From NCBI GenBank assembly GCA_964408155.1, contig CAYOYJ010000076.1, positions 1 to 11,988 on the forward strand: 11,988 nt of DNA, given 5' to 3'. Positions 1 through 6,151 of this stretch are shown in pieces (the stretch's first letter is position 1; the number at the start of each line of letters is the position of its first letter). This DNA is from JAAYKM01 sp964408155. GTDB taxonomy: Bacteria; Desulfobacterota; Syntrophia; Syntrophales; JAAYKM01. The notes below the pieces were generated by a model. It searched no databases and was not told the origin of the DNA. It worked only from the letters and a program-made list of their open reading frames with translations. The translations under genes were made by a program, and so were the position numbers.

Positions 1-50
1 CTGACTCTCCTAAACTCCTGCTCCGTCGAAAACAGAGTTTTTCAGGGATG
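1..50 (+). mobile_element. Terminal fragment of an IS5-type insertion sequence, running off the left edge
   Basis: The first 50 bases, reverse complemented, match 5161-5210: 25 bases are identical, followed by a diverged but alignable stretch sharing TTTAGGAGAG. The copy at 5156-5430 encodes the C-terminus of an IS5-type transposase, so this is the matching end of a related element. Its transposase would read on the plus strand, with its body to the left of the window. The boundary falls where the acetolactate-synthase-like reading frame breaks off (about 48-52). The exact end of the terminal inverted repeat and any target duplication cannot be fixed because the other end is not in view. Confidence 0.75.
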
Positions 51-1385
51 ACTATTGTAGCTGCGGTTGGCGCAGATGAGGGTCTTGACGTTCAAACCCT
101 CCCGGGCCTGCGTCCACAATGATTGCAGCGTGTACATGGCGGAGCCGTCGGCCTGGATGCTGATCACGGAACGGTCGGGACAGGCGACGGCCGCACCGGC
201 GGCACAGGGCATGCCCTGACCGATGGCGCCGCCTGTCAGGTAAAGGAGGGTGTGGGGCAGGGCTGTAGCGCTCAGGGCCGAATAAGCGGTGGTCGAAGTC
301 AGGCCCTCATCGACGACGATGGCGTTTTCCGGTTGCAGGGCCGCCACGGTCAGGCAGATTTTCTCCGGCGTCAGCTTTCCTGCAGGCAACTCAGGTCTTC
401 GATGAGCGGCCATAAGGAGTTCTTCGGCGGCGCCCGATGGTGCGTTGAGTACATCCGCCAGCGCCTCCAATGCCAGGGCGGCGTCCTGGCGATCGGTGTC
501 GAGGCGAAGCCTTTTTACCTCTGGTCTCATGAAGTAACTGGAAAGACCTTCATAACCGAAAAACGTGGCCGGTTCATCTGTGCCGATGAAAAGGGCCGTC
601 TCATAAGAGGCCAGGAGCTCGACGGCCGGTTCCGGGAAATACGGAATCCGCGTTACCGGAACGGTGCCTGCGCCCCGTTCGATGCGGGTAGGAAAGGTGA
701 CGCTGAACAGATCGCAGCCCGTCTTGGCCTTGATGCGTGCAGCTGCCGTCAGCCCTCCCTTCAACAGCGCCCGGCCGTTCATGATGAGAGCTGTTTTCTC
801 ACCGGCCAGAAGCATTTTTGCTGCGGTCTCGATTCGTCCCGGATCGATGGGATCAGGCGAGAAGGCCGGTATCGTTACTGCTTCGCCGCAATATTCCGCT
901 CCAAGATAGTCGCTGGGTAGGATCAGACCGGCGATTTGCCCGTAACGGCAGGCGGCAATGCCTTCAGATGTGTCACGGGGAATGGCGGATACCGAAGCGG
1001 ATGTTCGCTGCCATCCGGAAAAGGTCTGGCATAAACCGGCGATATCCATATGCAAGAGCGGATCGGCCGGGATATGCCAGGAGGCGTGTTCTCCGATGAC
1101 CATAAACAAGGGACTGCGCGCCCGCCTTGCATTGTGCAGGTTGGCGATGCCGTTGGCCATGCCCGGTCCCAGATGTAAAAGCGTCAGGGCGGGTTTTCCT
1201 GTCATGCGTCCGTAACCATCGGCCGCACCCGCACAGACTCCTTCGAACAGGCAAAGAATCGGTTTGATCCGCGGATTGGTATCGAAAGCCGTCATAATCG
1301 GCATTTCCGTTGTGCCGGCGTTGGCAAAACAGACTTCAATGCCCGCCGAGGCGGCGGTTTCGAGCAGGGCCTGGGCGCCGTTCAT
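42..1385 (-). CDS. ThDP-dependent acetolactate synthase-like enzyme, 3' end truncated by an IS
   Basis: This is a thiamine-diphosphate enzyme of the acetolactate synthase/benzoylformate decarboxylase superfamily, 447 residues as it stands. The N-terminal pyrimidine-binding domain carries the ThDP-activating glutamate at E48 (LFEGVCAGAADGYGR). The C-terminal cofactor domain has QADGSAMYTLQSLWTQA near 411-426 and NRSY at 440-443, supplying the Mg-ligand pair D413 and N440. The frame then leaves the family pattern, adds four residues (NSHP) and stops inside the IS end, so roughly the last 70 residues of a usual protein of about 515-550 are missing. The ATG at 1385 is chosen because GGAGGAAAG lies just upstream; the frame is open for 41 more codons but without family similarity. 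Substrate is unknown: the group includes many ALS-like proteins that are not the biosynthetic IlvB, and no small subunit is adjacent. With the C-terminal part of the cofactor domain gone, it is probably inactive. Confidence 0.85.
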   Translation of the reverse strand: MNGAQALLETAASAGIEVCFANAGTTEMPIMTAFDTNPRIKPILCLFEGVCAGAADGYGRMTGKPALTLLHLGPGMANGIANLHNARRARSPLFMVIGEHASWHIPADPLLHMDIAGLCQTFSGWQRTSASVSAIPRDTSEGIAACRYGQIAGLILPSDYLGAEYCGEAVTIPAFSPDPIDPGRIETAAKMLLAGEKTALIMNGRALLKGGLTAAARIKAKTGCDLFSVTFPTRIERGAGTVPVTRIPYFPEPAVELLASYETALFIGTDEPATFFGYEGLSSYFMRPEVKRLRLDTDRQDAALALEALADVLNAPSGAAEELLMAAHRRPELPAGKLTPEKICLTVAALQPENAIVVDEGLTSTTAYSALSATALPHTLLYLTGGAIGQGMPCAAGAAVACPDRSVISIQADGSAMYTLQSLWTQAREGLNVKTLICANRSYNSHP

Positions 1386-1415
1386 GTTCTTTCCTCCAGA
1401 AGAATTTGTGCAGTG

Positions 1416-1444
1416 ATGATGGTTGATGAAACGGATTGTGTCAA
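1416..1444 (-). promoter_or_regulatory. Probable sigma-70 promoter of the ALS-like gene
   Basis: Read on the minus strand there is a perfect -35 TTGACA (1439-1444), a 17-base spacer and CATCAT (1416-1421, 4 of 6 matches to TATAAT). Transcription would start near 1409, giving a leader of about 24 bases with the GGAGG site before the ATG at 1385. Confidence 0.5.
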
Positions 1445-1591
1445 CAGAAAAGGCACGAAAAGCCAATCGATGGTCGGGGAAATGGGTTGTTTTTGCAGGG
1501 AAAGTCAAGGAGATCCCGATGGCAGGTATAATGAAATCAGCGAATCACTGGTCATTCAGACCCGGCGGTTGGATAAATCCCTAATGACGCG

Positions 1592-1801
1592 TCAGCGTTT
1601 CAGGTGTGTCTGGTTGTTTTTGTAATTCACGGTCATCTGGAAAACGGCGAGGAAACACATCCCCAGCAGCCCATCAAATTCGTTGTCCTCGTAAGACTCA
1701 TGCATGAAAAAAGCACGGACGTTCCCCTTGACTGCGCCGCCCACATCGATTTTATTAATGAATACCTCTTCCGCCACCTTCATGCCGCCTCGGGTTAAAA
1801 A
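1592..1801 (-). pseudogene. C-terminal remnant of a retropepsin-like aspartic protease
   Basis: The minus-strand frame encodes a segment resembling the second half of bacterial single-domain retroviral-type aspartyl proteases: a beta-strand segment (KVAEEVFINKIDVGG), then DNEFDGLLGMCFLAVF, which matches the family's DGLLGMdFL pattern near its end. The catalytic DTGA motif and everything before it are missing. Similarity begins only a few residues before the ATG at 1783 and upstream the frame runs into the alpha/beta hydrolase gene, so this looks like a deletion remnant joined to the hydrolase 3' end. From the ATG at 1783 a 63-residue peptide could be made, but the ribosome-binding site is weak (GAGGCGGC, close to the ATG). 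Family assignment rests on the DGLLGM signature and is moderate. Confidence 0.5.
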
Positions 1802-1802
1802 T

Positions 1803-2588
1803 TTAACGTTGCATCTCCAGAAATGACGCCACCACGGCATTGAATATCGCGGGCCGTTCAACGGGAACTGCGTGGTGGGCATTGGGGATGACCGTCAACT
1901 TTGCATGGTGCATCCGGGTGACAAACGCCTCCTTGAAGGCAACCGGCGTGTAGTCGAAATCAGAGGCGACGACCAGGGTTGGGGTGGTGATGCCGTCGAT
2001 CCGATCCGCAACGCTCCAGCCCATGATGGCTTTCATCGTGTCCAGGTAGGCCCGCTTGTCGTTTTCTGCCCAGCGTTCGATGAAATTGTCCCGGGTGGCA
2101 GCGTGTTCCGCTCCGGGAAAAAGGTCCCATGCGAGGGCCTCGCCCATTTTCCGCATGCCCCGGAACCGTATGGTCATGAAACGCCGGAGCATTTTCATGA
2201 TCAGGCGTGGTGATTTCAGCTTCAGTTGGGGACAGACATTGACAACGGTCATGCTTTTCAAAAGCCGCGGACAATCTACGGCGAGTTGGAAGGCGATCAT
2301 GCCGCCCAGGGAAAGACCCAAAATATGAACGGGAGGAACCAGCAACTGCTCAATCAGCTTCGCCGTGTCATTGGCAAAGAGTCCGATGCTGTAGGGACCT
2401 GGGGGATGGCCCGAAAGGCCATGCCCCCGGATGTCGAAAACGACGACCTGGTAACGGCGAGAAAAAAAATCAATCTGAGACTGCCAGTCTCGACCGCTGG
2501 AACCCAAACCATGAATCAGCAGGAGCGGTTCTCCCTTTCCGGCCATCTCATAGTGCAGTTCAATGTCGTTGACGTGCAGAAAAGGCAT
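1803..2588 (-). CDS. Alpha/beta-fold hydrolase
   Basis: This 261-residue cytoplasmic protein has the alpha/beta-hydrolase layout over its whole length. The oxyanion-hole motif HGLG is at 26-29, the strand-4 region FDIRGHGLSG at 51-60, and the nucleophile elbow GLSLGG places the serine at S93. The acid is probably D212 (SDFDYTP) and the histidine H239 (NAHHAVPVERP). The arrangement resembles 3-oxoadipate enol-lactonases and pimeloyl-ACP methyl-ester esterases, but substrate cannot be read from sequence. The insertion between about 120 and 190 forms the cap domain. The ATG at 2588 has GATGAGG upstream. It lies 64 bases downstream of the bacterioferritin-like gene on the same strand with no terminator between them, so co-transcription is likely. 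No signal peptide is seen. Confidence 0.88.
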   Translation of the reverse strand: MPFLHVNDIELHYEMAGKGEPLLLIHGLGSSGRDWQSQIDFFSRRYQVVVFDIRGHGLSGHPPGPYSIGLFANDTAKLIEQLLVPPVHILGLSLGGMIAFQLAVDCPRLLKSMTVVNVCPQLKLKSPRLIMKMLRRFMTIRFRGMRKMGEALAWDLFPGAEHAATRDNFIERWAENDKRAYLDTMKAIMGWSVADRIDGITTPTLVVASDFDYTPVAFKEAFVTRMHHAKLTVIPNAHHAVPVERPAIFNAVVASFLEMQR

Positions 2589-2652
2589 CGATGTGCCTCA
2601 TCTCGCTTCCATTTCTTAAGATTCAGTCGGCATCCGGTTTCCACGCAGGGCG

Positions 2653-3192
2653 CTAAGCGGCCCCCTGTGCGGCAATAAATCCCCGGGCAGGCGTACCCGT
2701 GTCCGCCGGTGTGCCGGCCATCTGGGCCAAATAGACCGCACCGAGGGTGGCGATGTGTTCGGCGACATTATCAAAATAATTGAAGTGGATCTGCTCTTCA
2801 TCGATGATGGTCTCGAAGAGCTTTGCGCTGATGCTGTCACCGTTGTCACGGCAGATTGCCAGAAACTGGTTGTACTGGTCGATCGTGTCGTCTTCGAGTT
2901 CTGCATCGAAAGGGAAGACAACGTCCACCTTCTGGCCCTTGATGGACTTTTCCGCCGGGTCCGTCGTCGGTTCTCCGTCCAGTTCCTTGATCCGCTCGGC
3001 GAACATCTCGGAATGGCGCATCTCGTCGATGGCGATCAGCTTGACCTTCAGGGCCAAGTCGCCGTAGTCGGAATTGTCCAGGTTGTAATGCTGGTTCATG
3101 TACTGGTGAATGGCCTGCAGTTCCATGGAACGGGCCTTGTTCAACGTTTCGATGATCTTCTGTTTCCGCTTTTCTCTTGCTGTTTGTGCCAT
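2653..3192 (-). CDS. Bacterioferritin-like di-iron protein
   Basis: This 179-residue four-helix ferritin-like protein is expected to oxidise and store Fe(II) or protect against peroxide. All six di-iron ligands can be placed: E24 (SMELQAIHQY), E57 and H60 (DEMRH), E100 (ELEDDTIDQY), E133 and H136 (DEEQIH). M58 sits where bacterioferritin's haem-ligand methionine is found, so interface haem is possible. It is about 20 residues longer than classical Bfr (about 158), with a glycine/alanine-rich tail (about 160-179). The ATG at 3192 is preferred over more upstream codons because GAGGAGG lies six bases before it. The gene heads a probable two-gene unit with the alpha/beta hydrolase and diverges from the RNase H gene. 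It could be a DPS-like or other ferritin-like subfamily member, but the ligand set argues for Bfr. Confidence 0.88.
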   Translation of the reverse strand: MAQTAREKRKQKIIETLNKARSMELQAIHQYMNQHYNLDNSDYGDLALKVKLIAIDEMRHSEMFAERIKELDGEPTTDPAEKSIKGQKVDVVFPFDAELEDDTIDQYNQFLAICRDNGDSISAKLFETIIDEEQIHFNYFDNVAEHIATLGAVYLAQMAGTPADTGTPARGFIAAQGAA

Positions 3193-3237
3193 AGATTGCC
3201 TCCTCGAAAGAAGTGATGAGAGAAATAACTTGGTCGC

Positions 3238-3266
3238 ATTGTAATCGCCCCGCGGCAGATATGCAA
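3238..3266 (-). promoter_or_regulatory. Probable promoter of the bacterioferritin-like gene
   Basis: On the minus strand TTGCAT (3261-3266) is followed after exactly 17 bases by TACAAT (3238-3243, 5 of 6 matches). Transcription would start near 3231, about 39 bases before the ATG, leaving room for the GAGGAGG site. Confidence 0.5.
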
Positions 3267-3272
3267 CCAATT

Positions 3273-3292
3273 AATAATACTGATGCATTATC
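3273..3292. promoter_or_regulatory. Possible Fur-like dyad upstream of the bacterioferritin-like gene
   Basis: AATAAT (3273-3278) and ATTATC (3287-3292) form an inverted repeat, five of six positions paired, just upstream of the -35 box of the ferritin gene. A classical Fur box has GATAAT and ATTATC separated by 7 bases; here the gap is 8. The position fits an iron-responsive regulator, but the match is imperfect in an AT-rich stretch. Confidence 0.2.
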
Positions 3293-3322
3293 TGATGATG
3301 AGAAAACTGCCTTTCTTTCGAG

Positions 3323-3350
3323 TTGACAAAAGAAGGCCGATCAAGATAAC
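3323..3350 (+). promoter_or_regulatory. Probable promoter of the viroplasmin-RNase HI gene
   Basis: A perfect -35 TTGACA at 3323-3328 is followed after 16 bases by GATAAC (3345-3350, 4 of 6 matches to TATAAT). This gives a start near 3357 and a leader of about 55 bases to the TTG codon at 3413. Confidence 0.5.
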
Positions 3351-3412
3351 TGGTTGTAACAATTTGGACTTGTGCCTATGAAATCGATGTGATCGATAGA
3401 GGGGAAGGGGAT

Positions 3413-4156
3413 TTGGCGGGAAATCCGAAGAAATTTTATGCTGTGGCCAGGGGAAAAAAGCCGGGTATCTATAACGCCTGGTTCGGGCCGACAGGTGCCG
3501 AGGTTCAGATCCGGGGTTACGCGGGCGCGCACTACAAAGGTTTTGCTGTGCGGGACGCGGCGGAGCAGTGGCTGCGGGATCAGACGATTGCTTTTCCGGA
3601 TTCAGCGGCTAAAGCATCAAATACGTCAAAAGAAACCATTGAAACGCATATTCCTTCTTCGGGACAGATCCTTATGTATACCGACGGCGGCTGCCGGGGA
3701 AACCCCGGTCCCGGGGGGTACTGTGCGATTATCGACGACGGAAATGAAAGGAACGAACTGTTCCGGGGCTACCGTCTGACGACCAACAACCGCATGGAAC
3801 TCATGGCCTGCATTGCCGGTCTGGAGAGTCTGAAAAAAGCCTCCAAAGTGATCCTTCACAGTGATTCGCGCTACGTTGTGGATGGGATGACCAAGGGTTG
3901 GGCACAGAGATGGCGAAGTCGCAACTGGATGCGGACCAAGACGGAGGCCGCCGAGAATGCCGATCTGTGGTCCCGTCTCTTGGAATTGTGCGATCACCAT
4001 CGGGTGACGTTCGTCTGGGTCCGGGGGCACGCCGGGCACCCGGAAAACGAACGCTGCGACCAACTGGCCACCTGTGCGGCCGACGGAAAAGACCTGGCAG
4101 AAGATCGCCCCTACATCGAAGGCCGCACGAAATTATCCCCTGATCTGCTGGGATGA
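3413..4156 (+). CDS. rnhA: Ribonuclease HI with N-terminal viroplasmin (caulimovirus VI-like) domain
   Basis: This 247-residue enzyme cleaves RNA in RNA-DNA hybrids. Residues about 5-55 form a viroplasmin-like domain (KKFYAVARGKKPGIYNAWF, YKGF), an RNA/DNA-hybrid-binding module also found at the N-terminus of eukaryotic RNase H1. A linker of about 25 residues precedes the catalytic domain (about 86-230). The catalytic set is complete: D91 (MYTDGGCRGNPGPGG), E129 (NRMELMA), D151 (HSDSRYVVDG), D216 (ENERCDQLA), plus the loop histidine H206 (VRGHAGHP). The start is a judgement: TTG at 3413 has GAGGGG eight bases upstream, whereas the GTG at 3389, which would add eight residues, has no ribosome-binding site. 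The gene is transcribed alone, divergent from the ferritin gene. Confidence 0.9.
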   Translation: MAGNPKKFYAVARGKKPGIYNAWFGPTGAEVQIRGYAGAHYKGFAVRDAAEQWLRDQTIAFPDSAAKASNTSKETIETHIPSSGQILMYTDGGCRGNPGPGGYCAIIDDGNERNELFRGYRLTTNNRMELMACIAGLESLKKASKVILHSDSRYVVDGMTKGWAQRWRSRNWMRTKTEAAENADLWSRLLELCDHHRVTFVWVRGHAGHPENERCDQLATCAADGKDLAEDRPYIEGRTKLSPDLLG

Positions 4157-4187
4157 TCACACCATTTCGAATAATCATGTGTGTCAT
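4153..4187 (+). terminator. Hairpin at the end of the RNase HI gene, terminator-like but without a T-run
   Basis: ATGATCACAC (4153-4162) pairs with GTGTGTCAT (4179-4187) over nine base pairs with one bulged T and a 16-base loop, overlapping the stop codon of the RNase H gene. No uridine tract follows directly, so intrinsic termination is uncertain; it may simply protect the 3' end. Confidence 0.3.
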
Positions 4188-4201
4188 TCCTCTTCTATGT
4201 T

Positions 4202-4299
4202 AAAAAAGTCAAGCAGTCATATAGACGATGATTTTTTCGTAAGTAAACTCAGGCAGATACACGACTTCTAGGTTTTTCTTCTTTTAGCTTGACTTTTTT
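4202..4299. repeat. Perfect 13-bp inverted repeat flanking 72 bases
   Basis: AAAAAAGTCAAGC at 4202-4214 is exactly the reverse complement of GCTTGACTTTTTT at 4287-4299. It fills the gap between RNase HI and the HisF gene. The right arm ends in six T, so the RNA could terminate there if the long-range stem forms. The arms could alternatively be the ends of a tiny mobile element. No direct flanking duplication is evident. Confidence 0.55.
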
Positions 4300-4361
4300 C
4301 TTTGGATCAATCAATTTCCAGGGCCGATCTGTATAAAAAACGTTTAACGAAAGGATCTGCC

Positions 4362-5126
4362 ATGGAACCAATTTTAGTGATGCCCTGCCTGGATATGAAA
4401 AACGGCCGTGTCGTCAAAGGCGTGCACTTCGTCGATATCAAGGATGCGGGAGATCCCGTCGAAAATGCCAAGTTTTATCAGGCCGAGGGGGCCGACGAAC
4501 TGGCTATGCTGGATATTGCCGCGACGGTGGAGAACCGCAAGACCCGCCTGGAATGGGTGAAGCAGGTCTCGTCCGTCATCCGGATTCCGCTTACGGTCGG
4601 CGGCGGCATCAACGAACTGTCCGATATTGAGCAGGTCCTCGGAGCCGGGGCTGCAAAGGTTTCCATGAACAGCGCCGCGGTTCTGAATCCGGAACTGGTG
4701 CGGGAAGGGGCCAATAAGTTCGGTTCGGCCAAGATCACCGTGGCCATCGACGCCCGGAGAAACGCGGCCATGGCGTCGGGATTCGAGTTGGTCATTTCCG
4801 GTGGAACCAAACCGATCGGGAAAGACGCCGTCGAATGGGCGAAGCGCTGCCAGGAACTGGGCGCGGGGGTGATTCTGCCCACGAGCATGGACGGCGACGG
4901 AACGTTAAACGGTTACGATCTCGATTTCACGAAGGCGATTTCCGATGTCGTGACGGTGCCGGTCGTGGCCTCCGGCGGCGCCGGAAAGCTGGAGCACTTC
5001 TACGACGCCGTCGTCAAGGGCGGCGCCCAGGTGGTTCTGGCCGCCTCGGTCTTCCATTACCGGACCTTCCGCATCAAGGAAGTGAAGGAGTATTTGAAGT
5101 CTAAAGGATTGCCGGTTTATTTGTAA
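4362..5126 (+). CDS. hisF: HisF-family imidazole glycerol-phosphate synthase cyclase subunit (stand-alone, possibly divergent paralogue)
   Basis: This 254-residue TIM-barrel protein aligns along its full length with HisF, which uses ammonia from HisH to turn PRFAR into imidazole glycerol phosphate and AICAR. Both catalytic aspartates are at the standard positions, D11 (PCLDMKNGRVVKG) and D130 (VAIDARR). The phosphate-binding loops are present: TVGGGI near 78-83, VSMNSAAV near 100-107, SMDGDGT near 175-181, ASGGAG near 203-208 and LAASVF near 226-231. In the ammonia gate known from Thermotoga maritima HisF (R5, E46, K99, E167), E46 and K99 are kept, but R5 is L5 and E167 is V170. There is no hisH, hisA or other his gene in the window. 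AAAGGA upstream supports the ATG at 4362; the frame is open further upstream without similarity. It may serve histidine synthesis or be a specialised paralogue. Confidence 0.85.
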   Translation: MEPILVMPCLDMKNGRVVKGVHFVDIKDAGDPVENAKFYQAEGADELAMLDIAATVENRKTRLEWVKQVSSVIRIPLTVGGGINELSDIEQVLGAGAAKVSMNSAAVLNPELVREGANKFGSAKITVAIDARRNAAMASGFELVISGGTKPIGKDAVEWAKRCQELGAGVILPTSMDGDGTLNGYDLDFTKAISDVVTVPVVASGGAGKLEHFYDAVVKGGAQVVLAASVFHYRTFRIKEVKEYLKSKGLPVYL

Positions 5127-5155
5127 AAGAACTTGGTCAAACATCAGAAAATTAA

Positions 5156-5430
5156 TCAGTCATCCCTGAAAAACTCTGTTTTCGAGGGGGGGAGAGATTT
5201 AGGAGAGTTCTCAAGATGTTTCTTGAGGGAGCAAAAGAGCCCTCTATCCCGCTCTTCGAAAAGGAATAAAAAGAAAGCTCTCAGGAGCTTCCTCAGGTTG
5301 AAGCCCCAATCGGCCGGCAGTGCATTGATCTGGTCACCTTCCGTTTTCTTGAGGTAATTGAGCAAGAGACGATGGTCCTGTTTGAGGTGGCCGAAGATCG
5401 GTTCAATGGCATTTCTCCTTAGGATTCCTC
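5156..5430 (-). mobile_element. Decayed 3' remnant of an IS5-family transposase and IS end
   Basis: Reading the minus strand from about 5425 to 5156 gives the C-terminal segment of an IS5-type DDE transposase: RRNAIEPIFGHLKQDHR, then LLNYLKKTEGDQINALPA and FNLRKLLRAFF. The RRxAIEPxxGHLKxDHR motif includes the final catalytic glutamate of the DDE triad. Upstream the frame meets a TGA at about 5429 and similarity ends, so the 5' four-fifths of the gene are absent. The outer end (5159-5185) repeats the IS end at the left edge of the window in inverted orientation, diverging after 25 bases. It cannot encode a functional transposase. Confidence 0.75.
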
Positions 5431-5717
5431 AAAAAAACGCCAGCCGATTTGGTCGGCAAGTTTGAAACAACGGGTGACGAGGATTCAGAATCTGACCAAG
5501 GGGGAAACGAAACAAATCTCCCTGGTTCATCGTGTTTGTTTTTGGCTTCATGTTTTCACCGGTTTTCGTAGACCGATCCAACAATATCAGGCGATCCCAT
5601 CACAAATAAAGGGATAGAAAAACAAATAATAACTTTATGTTAACTATATTCTCAGGGACCGTTAACTATTTTTTAACAGACAACACTTTTTATCCATATT
5701 TTCAGAGGATTCATCGG
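5431..5717. other. Gene-free AT-rich stretch with a direct repeat
   Basis: No coding frame is convincing here. The second half is AT-rich. The nine-base sequence GTTAACTAT occurs at 5639-5647 and again at 5661-5669, 22 bases apart start to start, which puts the copies on the same face of the helix and suggests a possible operator or regulator site for the small gene at 5718. No clear -35/-10 pair at a workable distance was found. Confidence 0.35.
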
Positions 5718-6026
5718 ATGATCAATAAAAATAAATACCTGGAGTTTTTGAGGCAAATTCTTGGCGAACATTACAATATTATGAAATCCACAAACTAGGT
5801 TTTCTCGGATCGTCAGTATTTTATTGATGGTTATCTGGCGGCTGCGAATGTTCTGGATATTTTCGATGCCAGCGAATTGAGGAAATTAATTGACAAGCTG
5901 CATTATGAAGTTTTTGGTATCTCTGTGACGAAGAGAAAGCAGTCGATGACATTTAATCACGGTAGCGAAGAGGAGTGTTTGGAAATACCCGCCTATATGA
6001 GAAAAGGGATCCGTATTGATTTTTAA
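5718..6026 (+). pseudogene. Small hypothetical gene interrupted by one in-frame TAG
   Basis: From the ATG at 5718, preceded by AGAGGA, one frame runs 103 codons to TAA at 6024-6026, broken only by TAG at codon 27 (5796-5798). The part before reads MINKNKYLEFLRQILGEHYN; the part after continues in plausible soluble protein sequence (FIDGYLAAANVLDIF, ELRKLIDKLHYEVFGIS). No ATG, GTG or TTG suitable for restart follows the TAG closely. A hairpin and strong terminator lie just downstream, so it was organised as a complete single gene. I do not recognise the family. A nonsense mutation (for instance CAG to TAG) is the simplest explanation; readthrough, or pyrrolysine if the host had that machinery, are less likely alternatives. 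Confidence 0.5.
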
Positions 6027-6038
6027 TTAAAAAGTGGA

Positions 6039-6055
6039 AACAATTCAAAATTGTT
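6039..6055. repeat. Short perfect hairpin after the small gene
   Basis: AACAATT and AATTGTT form seven base pairs around a three-base loop, 13 bases after the TAA at 6024-6026. It is AT-rich and weak and precedes the stronger terminator. Confidence 0.4.
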
Positions 6056-6068
6056 CAGCAAACAAAGC

Positions 6069-6103
6069 AAGAGGGACGACTTGAAAATGTCGCCCCTCTT
6101 TTT
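6069..6103 (+). terminator. Rho-independent terminator, probably bidirectional
   Basis: The left arm at 6069-6080 (AAGAGGGACGAC) pairs with 6089-6100 (GTCGCCCCTCTT) over 12 positions with one A-C mismatch and an eight-base loop. A run of five T follows on the plus strand (6099-6103), ending the small gene at 5718-6026. On the minus strand the same hairpin lies about 50 bases after the PEP carboxykinase stop and is followed by a looser T-rich tract, so it may end both converging transcripts. Confidence 0.75.
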
Positions 6104-6151
6104 AATCCACTTAACTGGTGAAAAAGATGAGTCATTATAGAAAAAGCCGGA

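Noticed and set aside
123..920. Plus-strand open frame of 265 codons
   Set aside because: It lies antisense to the ALS-like gene, whose motifs are unmistakable, and its translation is low-complexity with no family pattern.
4242..4253. GTAAACTCAGGC shared with about 7909-7920
   Set aside because: A 12-base match without flanking similarity; too short to call a repeat family from one window.
5673..5700. TTAACA and CATATT as a promoter for the small gene at 5718
   Set aside because: The predicted start near 5707 would fall inside the ribosome-binding site, leaving no usable leader.
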